This document shows, piece after piece, positions 49,651 through 58,514 of a stretch of DNA of 64,000 nucleotides. The DNA lies in assembly GCF_040105385.1 (NCBI RefSeq), contig NZ_JBEDNQ010000001.1, positions 744,001 through 808,000 on the forward strand, in the 5' to 3' direction. A program made the position numbers and the translations under genes. The number at the start of each line of letters is the position of its first letter. The first letter of the stretch is position 1. The notes beneath the pieces are model-generated. The model did not search any database, was not told the DNA's origin, and saw nothing but the letters and a program-made list of their open reading frames with translations. The DNA comes from Pseudonocardia nematodicida (GTDB lineage Bacteria > Actinomycetota > Actinomycetes > Mycobacteriales > Pseudonocardiaceae).

Positions 49651-50448
49651 ATGACGGTGACGGCGGAACGCGACCCGGTTCCCGGCGACGGCGGACGGCC
49701 CCGGCTCACCGCGGCCGGCCGGGTGCTCGCGGTACTCGACGCCTTCGGGCCCCGACACCGCACTCTCACGTTGAGTGACATCGCGCGGCGGGCGGGACTC
49801 AGCCTGTCGACCGCGCACCGGCTGGTCAACGAGCTGATGGCGTGGGGCGCCCTGGAGCGCGACGCCACCGGCCACTACTCGGTCGGGCTGCGGCTGCTCG
49901 AGCTCTCCGCGCTCGCCCCGCGCGGCCTGGAGCTGCGCGAGGCCGCCTTCCCGCACCTGGAGGATCTGCACCGGGTCACCGGCGGCAACGTCCACCTCGG
50001 GGTGCGCGAGGGCACGGCGGTGATCTACGTCGAGGCCATCCGCGCCCGCGTGCGCAACCCGGTGACCAGCCGGGTCGGCGACCGGTGGCCGATGCACGCC
50101 ACCGGCACCGGGCTGGTGCTGCTCGCGCACGCCGAACCGGAGTTCCAGGAACGCGTGCTCGGTGCGCCGCTCGAGCGCTTCAGCCCGATGACGGTCGTCG
50201 ACCCGGCCGAGCTGCGCCGCACGCTGGCGACGATCCGGGCCACCGGCGTCGCGGTGGCCCGCGGCCAGATCACGACGCCGGACCTGGCCGTCGCGGTCCC
50301 GGTCACCGACGCCGCCGGCCGGGTCGCCGCCGCGATCAGCGTCGTCGTGGCGACCGACCGGGCGCGGCCGCGCGAGCTCGCCGGGGTGCTGACGCAGGCC
50401 TCACGGGCGATCTCCCGCACCCTGGGCCCGCGGCCGGTCCCGCGCTGA
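49651..50448 (+). CDS. IclR family transcriptional regulator
   Basis: 265-residue regulator, N-terminal winged helix (about 20-85; LSDIARRAGLSLSTAHRLVNELM) and a C-terminal effector domain with the GxGRVxxAI-like end (AGRVAAAISV). ATG 49651 follows GAGGGGG. Divergent from the oligopeptide-type ABC operon and convergent with the long minus-strand catabolic unit. Likely a local regulator of the ABC operon or of that unit. Confidence 0.92.
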   Translation: MTVTAERDPVPGDGGRPRLTAAGRVLAVLDAFGPRHRTLTLSDIARRAGLSLSTAHRLVNELMAWGALERDATGHYSVGLRLLELSALAPRGLELREAAFPHLEDLHRVTGGNVHLGVREGTAVIYVEAIRARVRNPVTSRVGDRWPMHATGTGLVLLAHAEPEFQERVLGAPLERFSPMTVVDPAELRRTLATIRATGVAVARGQITTPDLAVAVPVTDAAGRVAAAISVVVATDRARPRELAGVLTQASRAISRTLGPRPVPR

Positions 50449-50464
50449 ACCGGCCGGCGGGCCC
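50424..50464. terminator. Bidirectional terminator hairpin with one bulge
   Basis: A 15-base arm (50424-50438) pairs with 50449-50464, leaving one bulged base and a ten-base loop that includes the IclR stop codon. Only four bases separate it from the stop of the convergent amidohydrolase. No T-run. Confidence 0.6.
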
Positions 50465-50468
50465 CCTC

Positions 50469-51473
50469 TCACGCCGGCGGGTCGAGGCCCAGCCACCGGA
50501 AGGCGTTGAACCAGATGATGTCCTCCAGCTCGGCGGCCGGCAGGTCCAGCGACCGCAGCGTCCGGCCGCACGGCTGCTCCCGCGGCATCGCCGGGAAGTC
50601 CGACCCGGCGAGCAGCCGGTCGTGCCCGAGCAGGTCGACCAGGTACCGCAGGGCGCGGTGGTCGAAGACCATCGAGTCGTAGTAGAAGCGGCGGGCGTAG
50701 TCCATCGGCGACGGGCCCTCGGTGTGCGCGAACGCCCGCGCCGGCTCCGGCGGCTCCTCGTTCCAGACCCCGCTCCAGAAGTACTGCGCCCGGGGCAGCA
50801 CCAGCGGGAAGCCGCCGGCGGCGTGGCTGAACGACAGCCGCAGGTCCGGGCAGGCCGCCGCGGTACCGCCGGTGATCATCGAGGCGGCGGCGGTGGCGCC
50901 CTCCAGACCGACGACGTGGGTGCCCATCGCCGAGCCGGGCAGCCGGTCGGTCGGCACCGGCATCGCGTGCACGAACACCGGCAGGTCCAGCCGCTGCGCC
51001 TCCTCGAAGAACCCGCGGAAGCGCTGGTCCCCGATCGGTGTGCCGAGCACGGCCGAGGCGATCTCGACGCCGTGCAGCCCGGCGTCGCGGATCTGCTTCA
51101 GCTCGGCCGCGGCGGTGTCCGGGTCCTGCAGCGGCACCATCCCGAACCCGTAGATCCGGCCCGGCGCCGCGGCGCAGAGCGTCGCGGTGAACTCGTTGAC
51201 GTGCCGGGCCAGCGCCAGGCCGTCGTCGACCGGGAGGTCGTGGCGCAGCAGCGGCGGCATCGGGGTGAGCACCTCGGCGTCCACGCCGGAGGCGTCCTGG
51301 GCCTCGATCCGGGCCTCGGCGTCGAAGAAGACCTTCTTCGCGGTGAACCGGGTCGCGCCGAACAGCAGCAGCCGGGCGTCCGAGCCGTCCACCGGTTCCA
51401 TCCGGGGGAAACACTCCGGGGCGTCGGCCGGGTAGTCGTGGGGCAGCAGGTGGGCGTGCGCGTCGATCAGCAC
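50469..51473 (-). CDS. Amidohydrolase family 2 protein
   Basis: 334-residue metal hydrolase/decarboxylase starting at GTG 51473 with GAGAGGGGA upstream. LIDAHAHL (2-9) gives a full H-x-H, unlike the D-x-H of the two at 38-40 kb, and GSDFPAMP near 293 supplies the C-terminal Asp. Related to aminocarboxymuconate-semialdehyde decarboxylase-like enzymes. Last gene of the long catabolic unit, 11 bases after the zinc alcohol dehydrogenase. Confidence 0.88.
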   Translation of the reverse strand: MLIDAHAHLLPHDYPADAPECFPRMEPVDGSDARLLLFGATRFTAKKVFFDAEARIEAQDASGVDAEVLTPMPPLLRHDLPVDDGLALARHVNEFTATLCAAAPGRIYGFGMVPLQDPDTAAAELKQIRDAGLHGVEIASAVLGTPIGDQRFRGFFEEAQRLDLPVFVHAMPVPTDRLPGSAMGTHVVGLEGATAAASMITGGTAAACPDLRLSFSHAAGGFPLVLPRAQYFWSGVWNEEPPEPARAFAHTEGPSPMDYARRFYYDSMVFDHRALRYLVDLLGHDRLLAGSDFPAMPREQPCGRTLRSLDLPAAELEDIIWFNAFRWLGLDPPA

Positions 51474-51484
51474 GGGATCCCCTC

Positions 51485-52594
51485 TCAGGACAGGTGCGGG
51501 TGGACCGACACGTGCACGGCGTGCTCGCCCGGCTCGTCGCCGGCCAGCGTGCGCAGGGCCAGCGCGGTGTCGTCGAGGCCGAACGTGTGGGTGTGCAGCT
51601 TCTCCAGCGGGAACCGGCCGGATTCGATGATCGCGATCGCCTCGGCGTAGCCACGGGCGTCCACGCCGAAGGCGCCGCGCACGGTCAGCGCCCGGTTGAT
51701 GATCACGTCGGTGTCCAGCGGGTGCTCCCGGTGCCCCTTGAGCCCGGCGAGCACGACGGTGCCGCCGTGCCGGGCCGCGCGCAGCGCCTGGCCGACCGGG
51801 GCGGTCGCCATCGGCGTCAGCTCCAGCACCACGTCCGCGCCGGCGCCGCCGGTGAGGTCCAGGACCGTCTGCACCGGGTCCTCGGCCCCGGGACCGTCGA
51901 CGACGACGGTGTGGTCGGCCCCGAACTCGCGCGCCAGCTCCAGCTTGTGCACATCGGACTCCAGCCCGGTGACCACGATCGTCCCGGCCCCGGCGGCGCG
52001 GGCCGCGATGACCGCGGCGATCCCGCGCTGACCGGCCCCGAGCACGAGGACGGTGTCGCCGAACCGGATCCCGCCCAGGTGCACCGCCCAGCGGACACCG
52101 GCGCCCAGCGGGTTGAACATCACCGCCAGCTCGGCGGGCAGGTCCCGGTCGACCTTGTGCAGCACCGCGTTCGGCGACAGGTAGAGGTATTCGGCCATCC
52201 CGCCGTACAGCGACGGCGCCACGTCGATCGCGGTGACGCCGTGGCCGTGGCCGCGGTTGCGGCAGGACTGGTAGCGGCCGGTGAGGCAGTCGTGGCAGGA
52301 CCGGCACGGCACGATCACCTCCAGCGCCACCCGGTCGCCGGGCTGCACTCCCCAGCGGGCGGCGGCCCGCTCACCGATCTCCTCGACGATCCCGAGCGGC
52401 TCGTGGCCGGGGATCACCGCGGCGCCCGAGCCCATCCGCATGTGCCCGCGGAACATCTCGACGTCGCTGCCGCAGATCCCGTTCGCCTCCACCCGGAGCA
52501 GCCCGTCGTCCGGACCGGTCTGCGGGCGGGGGAACTCCCGCAGCTCGATCGTGCCGGGGGCGGTCTGCACCGCCGCACGGACCTGGTCAGCCAT
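51485..52594 (-). CDS. Zinc-dependent medium-chain alcohol dehydrogenase
   Basis: 369-residue MDR enzyme. Catalytic zinc site Cys41 and His64-Glu65; structural zinc Cys97, Cys100, Cys103, Cys111. Dinucleotide motif GAGQRG near 190-195. Resembles threonine/sorbitol dehydrogenase relatives. Oxidises a secondary or primary alcohol with NAD(P). The start overlaps the preceding SDR gene by eight bases. Confidence 0.9.
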   Translation of the reverse strand: MADQVRAAVQTAPGTIELREFPRPQTGPDDGLLRVEANGICGSDVEMFRGHMRMGSGAAVIPGHEPLGIVEEIGERAAARWGVQPGDRVALEVIVPCRSCHDCLTGRYQSCRNRGHGHGVTAIDVAPSLYGGMAEYLYLSPNAVLHKVDRDLPAELAVMFNPLGAGVRWAVHLGGIRFGDTVLVLGAGQRGIAAVIAARAAGAGTIVVTGLESDVHKLELAREFGADHTVVVDGPGAEDPVQTVLDLTGGAGADVVLELTPMATAPVGQALRAARHGGTVVLAGLKGHREHPLDTDVIINRALTVRGAFGVDARGYAEAIAIIESGRFPLEKLHTHTFGLDDTALALRTLAGDEPGEHAVHVSVHPHLS

Positions 52595-53468
52595 GGCGGC
52601 CTCCTGAGAGTTCGGGGTCGGGTTCGGCGGGGCGCGGCAGCGGGAACGCGCTGAGCCCGCCGCCGTCGAGGACGAGGGTCTGGGCGGTGACGAAACCGGC
52701 GTCGGGCGAGGCGAGGTAGGCGACGGCGGCCGCCACGTCGGACGGCCCGCCGGCCCGGCCGACGGCGATCCTGGCGCCGCGGGCCGCCACCATCTCCGCC
52801 GCGGCGTCGTCGTCGAGGGTGGGGTCGAGGACCGCCCGGCTGGTGGCGAGCATCCCGGGGCAGATCGCGTTGACGGTGATCCCCCAGCCGGCCACGTCCA
52901 TCGCCAGCGCGCGGGTCATGCCGATCACCCCGGCCTTGGACGCCGAGTAGGCCGCCGAGCGGGGCGCCGCGGACATCCCGGCCATCGACGAGATCGACAC
53001 GATCCGGCCGTACCGCTGCCGGCGCATCACCGGCACCGCGGCCCGGCACATCAGGAAGGTCCCGGTCAGGTTGGTGTGCAGCAGCTGCTGCCACACCTCG
53101 AGCGGGACCTCCTCGACGTCGGCCCGGTCGGCGCCCTGTGGCGCGGCCGCGTTGTTGACCAGCACGTCGAGCCGACCGAACTCGTCCACCGCGGCGGCGA
53201 CCATGCGCTCGGTGTCGCCGGGCTCGCCGATGTCACCCAGCACCGGCAGCGCCCGGCCACCGGCGGCGGCGACGTCGGCGGCCAGCGCGCCGAGCCCGTC
53301 GCCGGTCAGGGTCCCGTTCCGCGCGACCTGGCGTGCGTTCGGCACGCCCCCGGCGGCCCGGTCGGTGACGACCACGGCGTACCCCTCGGCGGCCAGCCGC
53401 CGCGCGATCCCCTGCCCGGCACCGTCCGGCTTGCCGCAGCCGGTGATCAGCGCGACGCGGATGCTCAT
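52587..53468 (-). CDS. SDR with an insertion after strand 2
   Basis: 293-residue SDR. TGCGKPDGAGQG at 9-20, VNNAAAP at 104-110, Ser161, Tyr174, Lys178 complete the active site. An extra stretch at about 37-58 (GGVPNARQVARNGTLTGDG) follows the second strand, where mycofactocin-associated SDRs carry an insertion that traps the cofactor; the match is by position, not sequence. ATG 53468 overlaps the next SDR stop (ATGA). Confidence 0.88.
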   Translation of the reverse strand: MSIRVALITGCGKPDGAGQGIARRLAAEGYAVVVTDRAAGGVPNARQVARNGTLTGDGLGALAADVAAAGGRALPVLGDIGEPGDTERMVAAAVDEFGRLDVLVNNAAAPQGADRADVEEVPLEVWQQLLHTNLTGTFLMCRAAVPVMRRQRYGRIVSISSMAGMSAAPRSAAYSASKAGVIGMTRALAMDVAGWGITVNAICPGMLATSRAVLDPTLDDDAAAEMVAARGARIAVGRAGGPSDVAAAVAYLASPDAGFVTAQTLVLDGGGLSAFPLPRPAEPDPELSGGRHG

Positions 53469-54331
53469 CGGACGGCCCCTGCCGGTGCCCCGTCCCGCGT
53501 GCCCGCCACCGTGTCGACCGGCGGACCGGGCGGCAACCGGTGCGGTGGTCCGCCGTCGACGGCGAGGACGTGCCCGGAGATCCACCGCGCCCGCTCGCCG
53601 AGCAGGAAGGCGACGGCGGCGGCGACGTCCCAGGCGGTGCCCTCGGTCTTCAGCGCGGTCGCGTCCCGGCGGGGTGCACGCAACTCCTCGGACATGTTCG
53701 CCGCGGCGAACGAGCCCCAGATCGTGCCGACCTGCACACAGTTGACCCGGATGCCCTGCGGGCCCAGCGTCGTCGCGGCGCCCTCGGTGAGGTTCTCCAC
53801 CCCGGCCTTCGCGACGGTGTAGACCATGCCGGGCCCGCGCGAGGAGACCGCGGCCGACGAGACGTTGACGATCGCGGACCCGCGCGGCATCCGCGGCACC
53901 GCGTGCCGGGTGATCTGCCAGGCCGAGACGAGATTGATCCGGAGCAGCTCGTCGAACCGTTCCGGGGTGACGTCGAACAGCCCGGCCCGGTCGCCGGTCG
54001 CCACGTTGTTGACCAGGCCGTCGAGCCCGCCGAGCAGCTCGGCGGCGCGGGCGACCGCGAGCGCGCAGGCGTCGTCGTCGAGCACGTCGGCGACCACCGG
54101 CACGGCGACCCCGCCCGCCGCGGCGATCCGCGCGACGGTGCGGTCCCCGGCGGCCGGGTCACGGTCGAGCACCGCCACCCGGGCGCCCTGGCCGGCCGCG
54201 ATCAGGGCGGTCGCGTACCCGACGCCGGGCAGCTCCCCGTTCTGGCCCGCGCCGGTGACGAGGACGGCACGCCCCGCCAGCGGCGTCGTGCCGAACGGGT
54301 CGTCCAGCGGGTCGGCGCCGTCGGCGCTCAT
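53465..54331 (-). CDS. SDR family oxidoreductase
   Basis: 288-residue SDR. The glycine-rich loop is extended: TGAGQNGELPGVGYA at 26-40. VNNV replaces NNAG (107-110). Ser159, Tyr171 and Lys175 are present. C-terminal tail of about 25 residues beyond the fold is Pro/Gly-rich. ATG 54331 overlaps the stop of the partner protein of unknown function, and it is coupled to the next SDR, so two SDRs follow one another in the operon. Confidence 0.88.
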   Translation of the reverse strand: MSADGADPLDDPFGTTPLAGRAVLVTGAGQNGELPGVGYATALIAAGQGARVAVLDRDPAAGDRTVARIAAAGGVAVPVVADVLDDDACALAVARAAELLGGLDGLVNNVATGDRAGLFDVTPERFDELLRINLVSAWQITRHAVPRMPRGSAIVNVSSAAVSSRGPGMVYTVAKAGVENLTEGAATTLGPQGIRVNCVQVGTIWGSFAAANMSEELRAPRRDATALKTEGTAWDVAAAVAFLLGERARWISGHVLAVDGGPPHRLPPGPPVDTVAGTRDGAPAGAVR

Positions 54332-55425
54332 CGGGTCTCCCCCGCCGCGACCAGCGGCACGGCCGTCCCGGACCAGCCGGAGAACTGGCGGACCACCATC
54401 GAGATGCCCGCATTGCGGGCGCCGGCGACGGCGATCAGCAGGTTCTCCCGCTCCGGGCCGGCGAGCACCCGGTCAGCGCCCTCACCGCGACTTCCGGCAG
54501 TGCTGATGCGTGATCCGCTGGCGCTACTCGCTCCGGGGAGCCGCAGCCTGCCGTCGAGCCCGTCCTTCCCGGCCCGGGCGAGCTCGGCGGTGCTGCGCAC
54601 GCTGTGCTCGTGCAACCAGGCCCGGATACCGTCCCGGTCGTACCCGGCGGCGGCGAGCTGCTGGGCATGTTCCGGGCAGAACACGATCCCGGCGCCCGCG
54701 TGCTGGAAGATCCACGCCCCGGTCCGGGCGAGCGTGTCGGCGAAGTCGCCGAGCAGCTGCTCGGCCGATCCGGTGTGCCGGTTGTCGACGTACTCGCAGG
54801 TCCGCAGCAGGGTCGCGGAGACCGCGGAGGTGCCCGGCGCGATCCCCGCCTCGGCGGCGAGCGGCTCCCAGGGACTCTCCTCCTCGTTCTCGCCGATGCA
54901 GATCGTCCACCGCCCGGGCAGCCCCTGGGTGGCCTGCTCCAGGCCGTGCGGGTGGATGCCGAAGACGTTGCGCACGATCAGCCCGATCGCGCGGGCGATG
55001 GTCGCGTTGGCCCGGAACCCGGGCCCGAACACCCCGCCGGTGGAGTTGACGGCCAGCCGGTCGCGGACCGGACCGTTCACCACGATCAGCGGCGCGGGCC
55101 CGCTGGTCGACTGCCATCCTCCGCCGCCGGTGGCGCGCTCGGCCATCAGCGCCTCCCAGGCCGCGAGGACGACCGGGAAGTACTCGGGGCGGCAGCCGGC
55201 CATCACCGCGTTGATCGCTGCGAGCTCGACGGTGACGACCCGGTCGAGCTGGGGCAGCCGGCCGATCCCGGTCTCCGGCGCGAGGTCGGTGGTGGCGAGG
55301 AACCGGTCCACCAGGGACCGCGAGGCGGGCACGACCGGCAGGCCGTCGCTCCAGCCCTGCTCGTAGCAGTGCTCGACGGCGGCGTGCGCGAGGTCCGGGT
55401 CGATGCCGGTGTCGGTGGCGGTCAC
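54328..55425 (-). CDS. Conserved protein of unknown function, partner of the CGSC protein
   Basis: 365-residue protein starting at GTG 55425 in a GTGA overlap with the CGSC gene. WSDGLPVVPASRSLV (25-39), AAINAVMAGCRPEYFPVVLAAWEAL near 74-98 and VNSTGGVFGPGFRANATIGR-like segment VFGPGFRANATIARAIGL near 131-148 are recognisable as a widespread uncharacterised family that often stands next to UGSC/CGSC proteins (from memory). Three cysteines lie in conserved-looking places: Cys20, Cys78 and one near 252 (FCPEH). No cofactor motif is apparent. Function unknown. Confidence 0.8.
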   Translation of the reverse strand: MTATDTGIDPDLAHAAVEHCYEQGWSDGLPVVPASRSLVDRFLATTDLAPETGIGRLPQLDRVVTVELAAINAVMAGCRPEYFPVVLAAWEALMAERATGGGGWQSTSGPAPLIVVNGPVRDRLAVNSTGGVFGPGFRANATIARAIGLIVRNVFGIHPHGLEQATQGLPGRWTICIGENEEESPWEPLAAEAGIAPGTSAVSATLLRTCEYVDNRHTGSAEQLLGDFADTLARTGAWIFQHAGAGIVFCPEHAQQLAAAGYDRDGIRAWLHEHSVRSTAELARAGKDGLDGRLRLPGASSASGSRISTAGSRGEGADRVLAGPERENLLIAVAGARNAGISMVVRQFSGWSGTAVPLVAAGETR

Positions 55426-55979
55426 CCGGTGGTCCCGTCGGTGAGCAGCGCGGCGACGCCGGCGGCGAGCTGTGCGGCCCGCTCGCGCACCTGCTCCGGC
55501 TCCAGGATCGCGACCGGGTGCGCGGTGGTCAGGTAGCGGTAGCCGGGCGCGCCGCGCAGCGCCGCCATGGTGTCGGCGGTGGTGGCGAAGGCGTCACTGC
55601 AGATCACCGCGGCGGGCAGCCCCGCCTGCTCGAAGAGCACTCCGTCGGCGACCGCGGAGGCGCTGCACGAGCCGCAGTCACCGACCCCGGTGACGACGAC
55701 GTCGCATCCGTCCTTGTAGGACTCGATCAGCTCCGGTGGGGCCGGGACCGCGAACTTCTCCTTGGTGAGCGCGACCGACACCTCGGCGGCGCCGTGCTCG
55801 TCGACGAGCAGCCGGGCCAGCTCGGCGAGCAGCAGATCGGCGTTCTTCTTGGTGTTGCGCAGCACGCCGATCCGCAGGCCGCGCAGATCGGGCCGGCGCG
55901 GTGCGAGCAGGTCGGCGGCCGGATCACCGGTCGCCGCCGCGGCGCCGCGGCCGGTCGGGTCGAGAACGGGACTGGGCAT
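55422..55979 (-). CDS. CGSC protein (cysteine form of the UGSC (seleno)protein family)
   Basis: 185-residue protein with GVGDCGSCSASA at 98-109, the Cys-containing version of the UGSC motif, which in relatives has selenocysteine at the first position (here Cys102, encoded TGC, and Cys105). A fold of four or more beta strands flanked by helices is suggested by RIGVLRNTKKNAD (36-48) and the C-terminal ICSDAFATT. A redox or acyl-transfer thiol role is plausible. ATG 55979 follows GAGGAGG; it is 26 bases after the PaaK-like ligase gene. Confidence 0.85.
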   Translation of the reverse strand: MPSPVLDPTGRGAAAATGDPAADLLAPRRPDLRGLRIGVLRNTKKNADLLLAELARLLVDEHGAAEVSVALTKEKFAVPAPPELIESYKDGCDVVVTGVGDCGSCSASAVADGVLFEQAGLPAAVICSDAFATTADTMAALRGAPGYRYLTTAHPVAILEPEQVRERAAQLAAGVAALLTDGTTG

Positions 55980-56005
55980 GGTGGACCTCCTCTGGCCGGC
56001 GGGCT

Positions 56006-57301
56006 CTAGCCGGCGAGCCGTGTGAGCCGCGACTTCATCTCGGTACGTTCCAGGGAGCCGGGCGGGACGAGCGTCACCGCGGCGCGGACGGAGAGCCGCG
56101 AGCGGATCGCCGCCTCGATGTCCCGGCCGAGCTGTTCGGTGTCGCCCGGGTCGTCGCCCCACTCGGCCTCGACCCGCAGCGGCGGCTCGACCCGCGGCCC
56201 GTTCCGAGGCAGCACGATCTGCACCGCCCCGGTGGTGCGCGGGTGCAGCGAGACGACGAGGTCGCGTACGGCGGACGGGAAGACATTCACACCGAGCACG
56301 ATCAGCATGTCGTCGGTGCGGCCGATGCAGCGGATCAGCGGCGCGCCGTCGGCGGCGCGCCCGGTGACGACCACCCGGTCCCGGGTGCGGAAGCGCACCA
56401 GCGGGCAGCACTCGCGGTCCACCGAGGTGTAGACGAGCTCGCCCTCCGCGCCGGGCTCCGCACCGACCGGGTCGCTGCTGTCCGGGTCGATCAGCTCGGC
56501 GACGACGTGCCGGCCGCCGGTGAACCGCATGCCGGTGGTCCCGGGCTCCTCGGCGAACAGCACCGGGGCCATGTCGGCGTTGCCGAGCCCCTCGGTCACC
56601 GGCGCGCCCCACTCCTGCTCGACGTGCGCCCGGAACGCGGGTTCCCCGCCACCCGGCTCACCGCCGACGAAGATCTTGCGGACGCCGAACTCGCGCGGGT
56701 CGCGCCCGGCGGCGCGCAGGTGCTCCGCCAGGTAGCGGGCGTACGACGGGGTGGAGTGCAGGGCGGTGACCCCGAGCGACTCGAGCGCCAACACGGCCTT
56801 CTCCGACGCCCCGGTACCGACCGGGACGACCGTGCTGCCGATGTGCTCCAGCGCGTCGCGGATGGGCAGGCCGCCGACGAACAGGGTGAGCCCGGCGCCG
56901 TGCAGGACGACGTCGTCGCGGGTCGCGCCCATCGTGCGGAACGCGCGGGCGACCATCTCGGTCCACGCGTCGGCGTCGCGCCGGGTCACCCCGACCCAGC
57001 TGGGCCGGCCGGTGGTGCCGGTGGAGGCGTGCACCCGCACCACCTCGGACATCGCCACGGCGGCGTGCCCGCCCAGCGGCGGGGACGACGCCTGGGAGTC
57101 CCGAAGCATCTGCTTGGTGGTGAAGGGGAACCGGGCCAGATCGGCGAGGCTCTCGAACGCCGGTGCCCGGCCGGCCCCGGTCACCAGGTCGGCGTAGAAC
57201 GGCGACCGGGCGGGCAGGGTCTCGAGCTGGGCCCGCAGGAGGCCGGTGACGGCGTCGGCGTCCTCGGGCGGGACGAAGGTCGGTGGGGAAGCTGGGGACA
57301 C
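56006..57301 (-). CDS. PaaK-like phenylacetate-CoA ligase family protein
   Basis: 431-residue ANL adenylate-forming enzyme of the phenylacetate-CoA ligase type. P-loop ASTGTTGRP at 92-100, then GLGNADMAPVLFAEEP near 238-253 and the GRTDDMLIVLGVNVFP region near 342-357. Start GTG 57301 has GAGGAGA eight bases upstream. It presumably activates an aryl or short acid to acyl-CoA or adenylate for the following CGSC protein; that is inference. Confidence 0.9.
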   Translation of the reverse strand: MSPASPPTFVPPEDADAVTGLLRAQLETLPARSPFYADLVTGAGRAPAFESLADLARFPFTTKQMLRDSQASSPPLGGHAAVAMSEVVRVHASTGTTGRPSWVGVTRRDADAWTEMVARAFRTMGATRDDVVLHGAGLTLFVGGLPIRDALEHIGSTVVPVGTGASEKAVLALESLGVTALHSTPSYARYLAEHLRAAGRDPREFGVRKIFVGGEPGGGEPAFRAHVEQEWGAPVTEGLGNADMAPVLFAEEPGTTGMRFTGGRHVVAELIDPDSSDPVGAEPGAEGELVYTSVDRECCPLVRFRTRDRVVVTGRAADGAPLIRCIGRTDDMLIVLGVNVFPSAVRDLVVSLHPRTTGAVQIVLPRNGPRVEPPLRVEAEWGDDPGDTEQLGRDIEAAIRSRLSVRAAVTLVPPGSLERTEMKSRLTRLAG

Positions 57302-57335
57302 GATGTCTCCTCGTCGGTCTTGAGCCGGAGGGGTC

Positions 57336-58514
57336 TCAGACGCCGTCGTGGACGAGCACGCCACGGATGTTCTTGCCGTCGTTCATGTCCCGGTAGCCCT
57401 GGTCGATCTCGTCGAGCCGGTAGCGCCGGGTGATCAGCTCGTCGAGCAGCAGGTCACCGTCCCGGTAGAGCCCGAGCAGGCGGGGGACGTCGTAGAGCGG
57501 GTTGCAGGCCCCGAACAGCGCACCGCGGATCTGCCGCTGGTAGCTGATCATGTTCCCGGCGTGCACGTTCACGGTGTTCTCGCCCTTCCGCCCGACGGCG
57601 GTGACGGTCACCTTGCCGCCCTTGCCGATCACCGCGACGGCGGCGTCGACGACCTCGGGGGTGAGCACGCCGGGGGTGCAGATGGCGTGGTCGGCGAGCT
57701 GGCCCCAGGTCGCCCCGCGCACGAACTCGTGCGCCTCCTCGGCTGCGGCGAAGGTGTGCGTGGCGCCGAACCGCTCGGCGGACTCGCGCTTGAACGCGAC
57801 CGGGTCCACGACGACGACGTGCCGCGCCCCGGCGTAGCGCGCGCCCTGCACGGTGTTGGACCCGACCCCGCCTGCGCCGTAGATCACCACGGTGTCGCCC
57901 GGGCGGACCCCGGCGGCGTAGACCGCCGAGCCCCAGCCGGTGGGCACCCCGCACCCGACCAGGGCGCCGATCTCGAACGGGACGTCGTCGGGCAGCGGGA
58001 TGCAGGCCCACTCCGACACCACGGCGTACTGCGAGAACGAGCCCACGGTGCAGAACCCGCCGAGGTCGACCCGGTCGGAGCCGGTCCCCTCGTGGAACCG
58101 GAACGAGCCGTCCAGGAACATCCCGGTGCCGGCGTTGAGGCCCTTCACGCACATGTTCTGGTAGCCGGTCGAGCACGGCCGGCAGGCCCCGCAGGCCGGG
58201 ATGTAGGAGCAGACGATCCGGTCCCCCGGCGCGACCCGGCGCACGTCCGGGCCCACCGACTCGACGACGCCGGCGCCCTCGTGCCCGCCGACGATCGGGA
58301 ACCGCACCCCGGCGTCGCCGGCGGTGATGTGGTCGTCGGAGTGGCACAGCCCGGCCGCGTGGAACCGCACCCGGACCTCGTGCGCGCGCGGCGGTTCGAG
58401 CCGCAGGTCGGTGAGCTCCCAGCCCTGGTGCGGGGCCCGGGCGACGGCGGCCCGGGTCGTGATGACGCCCGGCTCCGCCGTGTCCGTGCCGGACTGTTCG
58501 GTCGCTGTGCTCAT
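57336..58514 (-). CDS. NDMA-dependent (nicotinoprotein) alcohol dehydrogenase
   Basis: 392-residue zinc MDR of the NDMA-dependent class. Catalytic Cys57 and His78; structural zinc Cys108, Cys111, Cys114, Cys122; CHSDDHITAGD and GGHEGAGVVE are class hallmarks. Enzymes of this class keep NAD bound and use an external electron carrier, in many actinobacteria mycofactocin. ATG 58514 overlaps the LLM stop (ATGA). Its paralogue at 60913 is clearly homologous (shared SFSQ/AVVSE, GCGVPTGWGSAV, NPLYDVPRLLGLYR stretches), so they duplicated. Confidence 0.93.
   Translation of the reverse strand: MSTATEQSGTDTAEPGVITTRAAVARAPHQGWELTDLRLEPPRAHEVRVRFHAAGLCHSDDHITAGDAGVRFPIVGGHEGAGVVESVGPDVRRVAPGDRIVCSYIPACGACRPCSTGYQNMCVKGLNAGTGMFLDGSFRFHEGTGSDRVDLGGFCTVGSFSQYAVVSEWACIPLPDDVPFEIGALVGCGVPTGWGSAVYAAGVRPGDTVVIYGAGGVGSNTVQGARYAGARHVVVVDPVAFKRESAERFGATHTFAAAEEAHEFVRGATWGQLADHAICTPGVLTPEVVDAAVAVIGKGGKVTVTAVGRKGENTVNVHAGNMISYQRQIRGALFGACNPLYDVPRLLGLYRDGDLLLDELITRRYRLDEIDQGYRDMNDGKNIRGVLVHDGV

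Noticed and set aside
55660..55680. Possible selenocysteine TGA in the CGSC motif
   Set aside because: The first motif codon reads TGC on the coding strand, so cysteine is encoded and no SECIS is needed.
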